Below are positions 55,930-64,000 of a DNA stretch of 64,000 nucleotides, in pieces (within the stretch, counting starts at the first letter, position 1; every line of letters starts with the position of its first letter). Origin of the DNA: Neoarius graeffei (taxonomy: Eukaryota > Chordata > Actinopteri > Siluriformes > Ariidae); contig NC_083577.1 in the NCBI RefSeq assembly GCF_027579695.1, positions 40,305,198-40,369,197 on the forward strand, given 5' to 3'. The position numbers and the translations under genes are program-made. Below the pieces are notes generated by a model. That model made no database searches. It saw nothing but the letters and a program-made list of their open reading frames with translations, and was not told the DNA's origin.

Positions 55930-57700
55930 TAAGATAAAATAAACTTTATTCATCCCTTGGTGAGGAACTGTACATATTCCAGCAGTTCACAGATAGAACA
56001 GGGTCAGGAATAGACAGTAACGAAAAAATAGAGTGCAATAAAAATATAAAGTAAATTAAAAAAAAAGGGGAGGAAAGCACAGGCCATGTATGTAGTGTAC
56101 ACAACAACGTATGGAAGGAACTTTTAAATAAGAGTAGTACTTCACCTGAAGTAGCAATATTGCACTAATAAAATACTGAAATAGAAATATTGCACTAGGT
56201 AGTGAATGTTATTGCACAGCATAATATAACTAACGAAGATGGAATATGTGAGTAAATTTAATTCACCTTTAACATTGCCATTATGTATCTGAGGAAAAAA
56301 GATTGAGGGGGGAAAAAAACATCCTGGATTTCTGTGTAATTTACACAGTCTTGCACTGTGTGTTCTAAGTGAGCCATGTCAAAAGACACAGCAAGAGCAA
56401 ATATAGTTCATATGGTAGCTCAGGAAAAGATCCGAGATTGTAGCAAATGTAATACGTTATATACTAACTCTATACATTTACATGTACATTACTGTTGGTG
56501 ATGCCTTTTAACTGGGCTTCTTCCTTCGGAGACTCCCAAGATAGCCAGTTAAAGACGGAGATGGATAGAGAGTGAATTTTTAAAGTTCAGTGGCCTAACA
56601 ACTCCTAAATAAAAACTAATTTACATCTGGTCATTTATTTTCAGTGTGCCAATTGGACGTGTGAAGGTGTGAAAAGAAAAGCAGTGAGGCGAACTTAAAA
56701 AAGGGAAGAAGTAGAGACTGATGTGGGCGGGTTTGAGGTAACAGGATTAGTTCTGCAGATCAACACCAGTTCCGGTCATCATATGGCATGTTGCAAGAAA
56801 CACACACCCCAAAGCGATGTGGAGTCCACACACACACACACACACACACTCATTTCCTGGTTATTCGTCCATATCTTATTAGAGCATGCTTTGTAGGCTC
56901 ACAGCTGCATGCCCTGTAATCCCTAACAAAACTTTTACACATGCATTGTTTCGCTAAAACAATGAATTAAAACCTCTATAGTACAATAAATTCTGATGCT
57001 ACTGTATAGGTTGTTACTATTAACATAGTTTATATACATGTAGCAGCAACGAACCTTATTTAAATACATCAAACCTGTGCAAAAACAATTTCTGGTGTTC
57101 CTGGGTCATTTCACATAAAAGTTGCCACTCCATCATGGAGTCTGGATTAAATATCAATTTCTTCATTCATTTCAGCTGGATGTTTGAAGATCTTACTTCA
57201 TCTCTGTGCTGTTTTGTTCATTCTCCCTCCTGCGGGGTGATCTGGTCTCCCAGAGAGCTGCGATGCCTTTCTTTCCGTCACTTTTTCTGCTTAAGGGTCA
57301 GGCAGATGCACTCTTCCTGCCTGTTACTTCACACTGCAAGGGAGACCTGCGCTCGGCCTGGGCTGGTTATTTCTCCCGTTCCCAGGCAAGAGTGTGCTTT
57401 GATGGTCTGCCCTTTTTACTGCGTCGCTTCTTCTATATATCCACACTCTTTCCACCGTCATGCAGGGGGCCTGAGCAAATAAGACCACAAGTTTTTCCCA
57501 ACTTGTTTGGACAAAACGAGAGGATTTAGGGCCTACTGACACTCTCACAGGGACAAGTGCTAAGTGTTTGTGTGCCAAGCTGACACAGCAAACACAAACA
57601 CCTTAGCCATCCTCACTCAACTACTGGCTGCTTGCTTTCTCTCAGCAGTGTACACCACCTGCCTTTTGACAGGCTTTTTTTTTCTCCCTCTCTTCTAAAC
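55930..57700. other. Intergenic DNA downstream of GATD3, no gene seen
   Basis: Begins with a retroelement-like tail (aaactttattcatccct). A (CA)n tract lies at 56828-56848. The plus-strand ORFs near 57135-57530 have no recognisable features. Confidence 0.4.
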
Positions 57701-57714
57701 TTGCTTTCCTCTCT

Positions 57715-58012
57715 GCATTTAACCCATCTGAAGCAGTGAACACACACACATCCAGAGCAGTGGGCAGCTATGCTAACAGCGCCCGGGGAGCAGTTGGGAG
57801 TTAGGTGCCTCGCTCAAGGGCACCTCAGCCCAAGGCCGTCCCATATTAACCTAACCGCATGTCTTTGAACTGTGGGGGAAACCGGAGCACCCGGAGGAAA
57901 CCCATGCAGATACGGGGAGAGCATGCAAACTCCACACAGAAAGGCCCTCGCCAGCTGCTGGGTTCGCACCCAGAACCTTCTTGCTGTGAGGCGACTGTGC
58001 CGTGTCGCCCAA
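57715..58012 (-). repeat. Composite SINE variant, reverse, uninterrupted
   Basis: Runs CATTTAACCCATCTGAAGC, then CTCAAGGGCACCTCAG, then CCTAACCGCATGTC to GAACCTTCTTGCTGTG. It shows the original order of the copy broken up at 34508-36986. Confidence 0.85.
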
Positions 58013-58236
58013 ATAGTGTGTGTTTGGAGCGTTTGCCCAAGATGAATTGTGTGTTAGTGGAGTGAGAGATTGGATGCACTAGCAGGAGTGTGAATAGGCT
58101 AAGGTCTGATTACATTAATGTGAGAGGACCAGTCAATCAGGGGCCAACCCGGGGCCTCGGACCCCACAAACCTCTTGGCATCCTGATCAGCGGATTAGTC
58201 AGCACACTGCTCTGGGTCAAGAGCATGCCAGTTGCA

Positions 58237-58238
58237 CA

Positions 58239-58282
<44 letters not shown>
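58237..58282. repeat. (TC)n microsatellite
   Basis: About 22 uninterrupted TC units. Confidence 0.95.
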
Positions 58283-58285
<3 letters not shown>

Positions 58286-58299
58286 GCACTTCTCAACCT

Positions 58300-60525
58300 C
58301 GTACATTTGTGCAGAAGTGGCCTGTGACATGCTGCTCTGTGGATTAGGCCCTGTGTGAAAGCTGACATTCTTCATTTGTATTCTGATTGGTTTATGCTGT
58401 TAAGTGTCTGAGGACCATTTTTCTCATGACATCATGTGCTTTGCAAATTTATCTGCCTACTGAACCATTTTAGGTCAACTTGTACATGAGAATTCTGTTT
58501 TTATTTGTATTTATTTTTAAGATTAATGAATTAAAATGGCCTTACTTGATTGTGGGTTTGGATTTGTATTATTGAGCTCAAGGCTAGATTAATACTAACA
58601 CACTGAAATCGCAATGATCACCTGAGAGAACAAAGCGTAATTCTTTTTTTATATGATGCTCAAACAAATGAAGGAACAAAGGAAAAATGCAGATTATAAT
58701 TTTCATGAGGTGGAGCATAGATGATGCTGGTTTTATTTCACAGTGTAAGTCACTTTGCAGAAAGAAGTGCACTTTGCTATCCAGTCCACTACACAATCAG
58801 CAGCTGGTCAGTGGGTTTTGGTTGAAAGTATCGAACCCCGGAACTGAATGGGTGAGAGGGGAGGGGTGGGGGTGTTGATATACCCAGGGAAGTGTGTCCT
58901 GTCTGCTAGTGTATCCCTGCTCTGACCCCTGGCCACCCCTCCCATGTGCCTCAATAGTGGGACGTTGTGTTGCTCTCAGCATGATGTCCCAGCATCCTCT
59001 GCATGTGATGGTGGGAGGTGCACAGTGAGGGGCCTTTGGAGTGAAGAAAGCAGGAGAGGGGGAATTAGCAGCTAAAATAGATGCTCCAATCTCCATATGC
59101 ATGCTGGTGACAAGTGTTATACAGAAAAACCCGGGGCCAATACGTGCGCAAGGTGGCCCAATGCAGTGCGGCACTGAGGGGGGTTTGGGAAGCAGAGCCT
59201 TTGGGGGAGTGGGTGGGGTGGGGGGTCTACAATATTGGACTAATTCACGAAAGAGACTCACTATCAAAGAGAAAGACACATGATAATTAGCCAGGGCTGA
59301 GAAGGAAAAAAGGGGGGAAAGAAAGACGCAAGAAGAATGGAATAAAAGAAAGAGAGGAACAGACTTGGGTGATTTCGACGTGTAAATGGTGTGTTGATGC
59401 ATTGATTAGCATATGGTTGTTTGTGCAGCTTATTCATAGGGCAAGCTGAATGCGTCCACTGTGTGGATGTGACTTTCTCTTCAATACTACTTTTTCAGTC
59501 TAATGCACCCCTTCTCATACATCACTTTTTTATTCATTTGTGTTGGCCAGTCGCTGTCGCCTTGTTCTTCCTGGCGTTTAATATTCAAACAGCTGAAATA
59601 TTATTGAGGCCCATGTAACAGACAGAATACAGGATTTCACCCTTTTAAAAACATTTTGATAAAGCATGAATGCATTTTCTATTTCTTACATATAATGTTA
59701 TATTGATGTTTTTTAAGCACTTAAAATAAAAAGGGTGATTTGGGCAGCAATAAGACTGATTACAGACTGACAAGCCAGAGACTTCAGACTTTACTGAGTA
59801 AAAACGATGTTCATGTTGAAACAATAAGAAAGAAATTGTGTCAGCTAATCCTGTAACCTGTTATCTAATTTGGCTTTGTAAAAACAGCACCAGTTTTGGG
59901 GCGATACATGGCATCCTCGACATTCAACACCTTTTTAATTCCTTTTTACAGTTTTTAAACTCCAGTCATTAACAAGGAGTGACTTTTTAAGTGTTATACC
60001 TGTCTTCCATTATTGACAAAACGGCATATTTAAGTGTTTTATTATGTACCTTTAATTCCTGTCATTTCCTTTTTGTGTTCTTGGACTCCAGTTTTGGACT
60101 GGAAATGAGCAGGGCGGCAGACCCAGCGTGGTGCCTCTCCTCTTTTGTGTTTGTGTTTCCTCATGCCAGCTTTCTGCTGTCACATTAGTGCATGTCAACC
60201 TCAAAGACACTCCTAGACAAGCTCACACACTCAGATAGGCTGTTTAAGCTACGTGGATATCTGGTGAAAGGAAGCAGTGGACACTCATTTTGCTTGTTTT
60301 GCTGTTGAATTAATGAATAATCAGCCATAAAGAATGATTGAACCGTGCACAATTATTGACTCCTTGGTTACTTTTTTTCTAAATGACTCATGGTCTGAGA
60401 TGCCAAGTTTGATTCCAGTTTGTCTGTATGTTTGTGTGAGGGCTTAGGGGCCTGAGGTGGTGTTTATCTGATAGTATTTATGTTTTGCTGGTCTCCAAGA
60501 AGAAAACTTTTTTTTTTTAATGTAT
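58300..60525. other. Low-repeat intergenic DNA, no gene recognised
   Basis: Few transposons are visible here. The longest frame is minus-strand 58797-59402, proline- and serine-rich at low complexity, without a domain or splice context. It may be unique or conserved non-coding DNA. Confidence 0.35.
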
Positions 60526-60540
60526 ACTGTTTTTAGAGGC

Positions 60541-60900
60541 GGCACGGTGGTGTAGTGGTTAGCACTGTCGCCTCACAGCAAGAAGGTCCGGCGAGGGCCT
60601 TTCTGTGCGGAGTTTGCATGTTCTCCCCATGTCCGCATGGGTTTCCTCCGGGTGCTCCGGTTTCCCCCACAGTCCAAAGACATGCAGGTTAGGTTAACTG
60701 GTGACTCTAAATTGACTGTAGGTGTGAATGTGAGTGTGAATGGTTGTCTGTGTCTATGTGTCAGCCCTGTGATGACCTGGCGACTTGTCCAGGGTGTACC
60801 CCGCCTTTCGCCCGTAGTCAGCTGGGATAGGCTCCAGCTTGCCTGCAACCCTGTAGAACAGGATAAAGCGGCTACAGATAATGAGATGAGATGAGATGAG
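60541..60900 (+). repeat. SINE-A, full length, with 15-bp target duplication
   Basis: Flanked by perfect copies of actgtttttagaggc (60526-60540, 60901-60915). About 20 bases of the usual head are deleted after AAGGTCCGG. Confidence 0.93.
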
Positions 60901-60943
60901 ACTGTTTTTAGAGGCAAAACATTTCATTTTGGTTACTGAGTTA

Positions 60944-61495
60944 AGGCCTCTGCATGCTCTTGTGACAAGGCTTTCGCAGATAGCTTTTCGCAGACAGTTG
61001 TAATTTATTGTTGAGCGGGGACTATAGGCGTGCGCGATGTTATTCACCGGCACAACGCAAGGGGGTGCGAAGTCGCTATGAGTAGTTGGTGGGTGTGGTT
61101 AGTGGGTGTGGTTAGTGGAGTGTTTATCCTCCGGTTACTTATAATGACTAGAACTTTTTTTTTTTATAATGACTAGAACTGGAGTCGTATAGATGTACGT
61201 ACTTCCTCAATCAACCGCTCTTCATGCTGCTCCATCTTCGCTCATGTTTTTAAAAATGCCGGTCGTGAAAACAAAACAAACCGGGAAAGTAGGGAAGCGG
61301 AAGTGCGTGTACAGCGGATGTAGAGTGGACCAATCAGAGCCCTCTTGTCTGCGACGCTGTCTGCGAGGCTTCTGCGGTGGTCACAATTTTTGGGAGGTGC
61401 GCGCAGAGCGTCTGCGAAGGTGGGGGGGCTACGCAGACACTATCTGCAACACCATCTGCGAGGACTGGGTTGTCAGCATAAATTGGCCTTTAGGC
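60944..61495. repeat. Possible hAT-like MITE with subterminal TCTGCGA motifs
   Basis: TCGCAGA occurs twice near the left side (about 60974-61000) and TCTGCGA several times near the right (61345-61470), i.e. inverted arrays. Outer ends read AAGGCCTCTGCAT and near-complementary GGCCTTTAGG. Tips and target duplication are uncertain. Confidence 0.4.
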
Positions 61496-61593
61496 TTGCA
61501 TAGGGTTAGATTTTCATGTCAGGATAATCTCTGGTCCTCACTTTTTCAAAGGGCTGTTTGAGGATTAAGACTAAATTCTAACCCGAGCCTTAA

Positions 61594-62280
61594 AGTGTAT
61601 ATCCTGGGCCAATTTCGTGTTTTTTTATATGAAAGTATGTCCCTTTACACACTCATCCAGAAGGGTAATTTTGCACAAGGCCATCTGTCTACAGCAGAAA
61701 AAAAATAACAAAACGCCTCTGGAAAAATCCCAAGGGAGTCTGGAGCCAGATTCGTGACGTCACCTGCGGATCCGCCAGCAGGCTGCGAGAGCTTGCACGG
61801 TTTCAGTGCACAGCCTGTGTAGACCAAGTTTAGCAGCTAGCGATTTTGCATTGAAATATGGAATTGTCACCTGAGCGCGATGTTACTTCACCTTTGGATG
61901 AAGAATATAATGAGATGTCAGAATTGGGGCTTCATCTGTTTGGATTTGATGATGATTCAAGTAGTGAAGACGATGGAGACAACACCGGGGATGTAAATAA
62001 CACGGTCGTTTTCTCATAAACAAACCAGCGCTGACGTAGGATTCAGAAGGAGACGTCCCACACGTGACGTCACGAAAATCAATGTTTGCCGGGAAATCCA
62101 AATGCCAAGTTTTTTCAGAGGCGGACCAATTCACCTCAAATGACTTGATTTCAACTGAATTTTTCTGGTATTGCGCAAGGTAAAAAATTGCGCAAAATGT
62201 GACAGATATTTGACCAAAGTTTAATATAAAATAGGAGAATTACATTGATCTTGCTCCTGAATTTACCCGTGATATGCACT
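61594..62280 (+). mobile_element. TTAA-target DNA transposon (687 bp, Kolobok-like)
   Basis: Ends AGTGTATATCCTGGG and, in reverse, AGTGCATATCACGGG; TTAA on both sides (61590-61593, 62281-62284). It encodes a short acidic peptide start at 61858. Confidence 0.82.
61858..62019 (+). pseudogene. Short acidic ORF in the TTAA element
   Basis: Starts at ATG 61858: MELSPERDVTSPLDEEYNEM, then FGFDDDSSSEDDGDN and a stop at 62017. The acidic leader resembles first exons of larger transposon proteins, but nothing else of such a gene is left. Confidence 0.4.
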
Positions 62281-62284
62281 TTAA

Positions 62285-62990
62285 AACTAGGTTTAGGTTA
62301 CTGTTAGGGTAAGGGTTGGGATTAAGCATTTAGTTGTGATAGTTAGGGTAAGGGGCTAGAGAATACATTATGTTAATGAGTCCCCACAAATATAGAAGTA
62401 CAAGAATGTATGTATGTGTGTGAGTGAGTGATCTGTTTAGCTAGCAGAATGAATGGTCAGGCTGTTTCAGGTCAGAGTTCATAACCATTTTGGCCACAGA
62501 AAGACAGCTCTCCATCTGGCAGGGACTTTGCCCATGAAGGTCAGAGGCAAGGTTCAGGGGTTGAGATGTGTAATGTAGCAGCAGTGGATGGGTTGGATAT
62601 GCACACAGGTGTTGGTGTGTGTCTGCATTTTTGTGTACCAAACAGTGTCTAAAAATGCTATTGTATATCAGAGATAATCACTATAGCCTAGTGCTAGTAT
62701 GCCTTTATTTATCGATCCTTTAAGCCGTCTCTCCTTCACTTTTTTCTGAATTACAGTCCAGTATTTCTGGTGGCAGAGCTGTAGTCTTGAACTGAATACT
62801 CCAATCACACATCACAATACCTGTCAAGCTATTTGACCATTCACAAAACCCACTGCACTGAGCTCAACCCCTCTCCATCGCTCTCTCCTTCTCCCACTCT
62901 CTCTGTCAACATTAATGGAGGGATGCAAATAATATTTAATATTTTGTAGAAGAAAATAAACTCCTGAACTAATTATTGGTCTTCTTTTTT
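62285..62990. other. Intergenic DNA, no feature recognised
   Basis: No ORF, repeat end or tRNA-like box could be supported. Confidence 0.4.
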
Positions 62991-63002
62991 ACTGAAAAAA
63001 TA

Positions 63003-63004
<2 letters not shown>

Positions 63005-63054
<50 letters not shown>

Positions 63055-63055
63055 G
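63005..63055. repeat. (TC)n microsatellite
   Basis: About 24 TC units with one TTTC interruption. Confidence 0.94.
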
Positions 63056-63060
63056 TGCCT

Positions 63061-63215
63061 GTCACAGCAGCACAATGTCGGTGCATTAGTATGCTAATGA
63101 GGCGGGGGGTGACAGGTGGCCCGATAGACAGCTCAATTAAGCTGCTCGTTAAAGGCCAAGCTAACGAAGCAGCCTGCACCGCAAAGCCGCAACAAACAAT
63201 GTGACTGTGCTGCCT
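63061..63215. promoter_or_regulatory. Candidate conserved non-coding element (TAAT-rich)
   Basis: Non-repetitive stretch with clustered homeodomain/POU-like cores: GCATTAGTATGCTAATGAG and AGCTCAATTAAGCTGC. No ORF. Regulatory role is inference only. Confidence 0.3.
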
Positions 63216-63660
63216 ACAAATTGGTGGGGAGTGCTAGTGTTTGAGTGGCTGTTAGTGTGCGTGTATGTGTGTGTTTGAGGGATAGAGGTTGAGAGAAACT
63301 CTGTGTGTGTGTTGGGAGTGGTAAATGTTAAGAGATTACTGAGACTGCATGTGATGGACATAACTAATAATGACTAATAATGCTGCCTGTTGGGAGGGTG
63401 TCCAACCTTCCCCCTTCCCCTCCCATAAAAAAAAAACATATACCTGACACTTAATTTTAGCTGTCAAGAAACTTGACGTGATCTTCATGTTCAAAATATT
63501 GGCATCCCAGGTTTCTGCTGTATTTACATAAGAAGAAATAATTCTGTGTAATGATATTTTGCTATCATTCAGGACAACCTGAAATTAAGACGTACCTTTT
63601 ACACCTCATTAGTTTCTCAGATGTATTTGGTCATATTGTGCAGGTTCAGCAGAGTCAGTC

Positions 63661-64000
63661 ATCTCATCTCATCTCATCTCATTATCTCTAGCCGCTTTAT
63701 CCTGTTTTACAGGGTCGCAGGCAAGCTGGAGCCTATCCCAGCTGACTATGGGCGAAAGGCGGGGTACACCCTGGACAAGTCGCCAGGTCATCACAGGGCT
63801 GACACATAGACACAGACAACCATTCACACTCACATTCACACCTACGGTCAATTTAGAGTCACCAGTTAACCTAACCTGCATGTCTTTGGACTGTGGGGGA
63901 AACCGGAGCACCCGGAGGAAACCCACGCGGACACGGGGAGAACATGCAAACTCCGCACAGAAAGGCCCTCGCCGGCCACGGGGCTCGAACCTGGACCTTC
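63661..64000 (-). repeat. SINE-A, reverse, cut by the window end
   Basis: From the CATCTCATCTC tail through the body to CTCGAACCTGGACCTTC at the edge, where the tRNA-like head begins. Confidence 0.92.

Noticed and set aside
57135..57529. Overlapping plus-strand ORFs (115 and 107 codons)
   Set aside because: Cys/Phe-rich readings without motif, splice sites or conservation evidence.
58797..59402. 201-codon minus-strand ORF
   Set aside because: Low-complexity Ser/Pro-rich composition, no domain, no splice or promoter context; likely chance ORF in GC/purine-skewed DNA.
19448..63926. Recurring ORFs of 60-146 codons such as [18 protein letters not shown] on either strand
   Set aside because: They are readings of SINE-A copies. 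The peptide recurs because the SINE does; no copy has gene context.
17560..63990. tRNA genes at SINE heads
   Set aside because: Heads have A/B-box-like motifs but no cloverleaf and are joined to SINE bodies.
1..64000. CRISPR arrays, operons or other prokaryotic features
   Set aside because: Direct repeats here are microsatellites or transposon ends; the DNA is eukaryotic with spliced genes.

Overview
The window is animal nuclear DNA, almost certainly from a teleost fish. It has spliced genes, long introns, many microsatellites and a teleost-type repeat load: Tc1/mariner, hAT, PIF/Harbinger-like, TTAA-target elements, a chromodomain Ty3/gypsy element and a very abundant tRNA-headed SINE. A catfish or a related lineage is plausible from the Tc1 and SINE types, but the species cannot be fixed from sequence alone.

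Two host genes can be reconstructed exon by exon, both on the + strand. The first is an Mx dynamin-like GTPase (coding 10013-21691, 11 coding exons, 633 codons plus stop, poly(A) signal at 22034). The second is GATD3/ES1, a mitochondrial DJ-1/PfpI-type protein (coding 34176-55134, 7 exons, 266 codons plus stop, poly(A) signal at 55491). In both, exon lengths sum to a multiple of three and splice phases agree at every junction. Human MX1/MX2 and GATD3 both lie on 21q22.3, so their adjacency here may be old linkage.

Layout. 1-1732: broken hAT transposon with one visible end. 2241-9378: a LINE split by a complete 5.6-kb gypsy element with matching 5-bp target duplications. 9379-10012: Mx upstream DNA. 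10013-22040: Mx, with a Tc1 element in intron 3, a three-layer nest in intron 8, and SINEs plus an internally deleted hAT in intron 9. 22150-34000: intergenic repeats, including a ZMYM1-type hAT with a nested MITE, a fold-back element and a 3.4-kb element with 1.3-kb inverted arms. 34099-55500: GATD3. Its 14-kb first intron is built almost entirely from nested transposons, and exons 2-3 lie between two inverted copies of one hAT-like element. 55600-64000: sparser repeats, no recognised gene, and a TAAT-rich stretch near 63090 that may be a conserved non-coding element.

Points of most interest: a textbook U12-type AT-AC intron in GATD3 (54843-55005); two in-frame acceptors 33 bp apart at GATD3 exon 3; a GC-AG intron in Mx whose acceptor follows a long G run; the 3.4-kb inverted-arm element whose only ORF is a C-terminal fragment exactly filling the gap between the arms; a 98-bp near-perfect hairpin; and a tRNA-headed SINE carrying an antisense 5S rRNA segment that its sister copy lacks. 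All coordinates were read by eye and may be off by a few bases where ends are degenerate.
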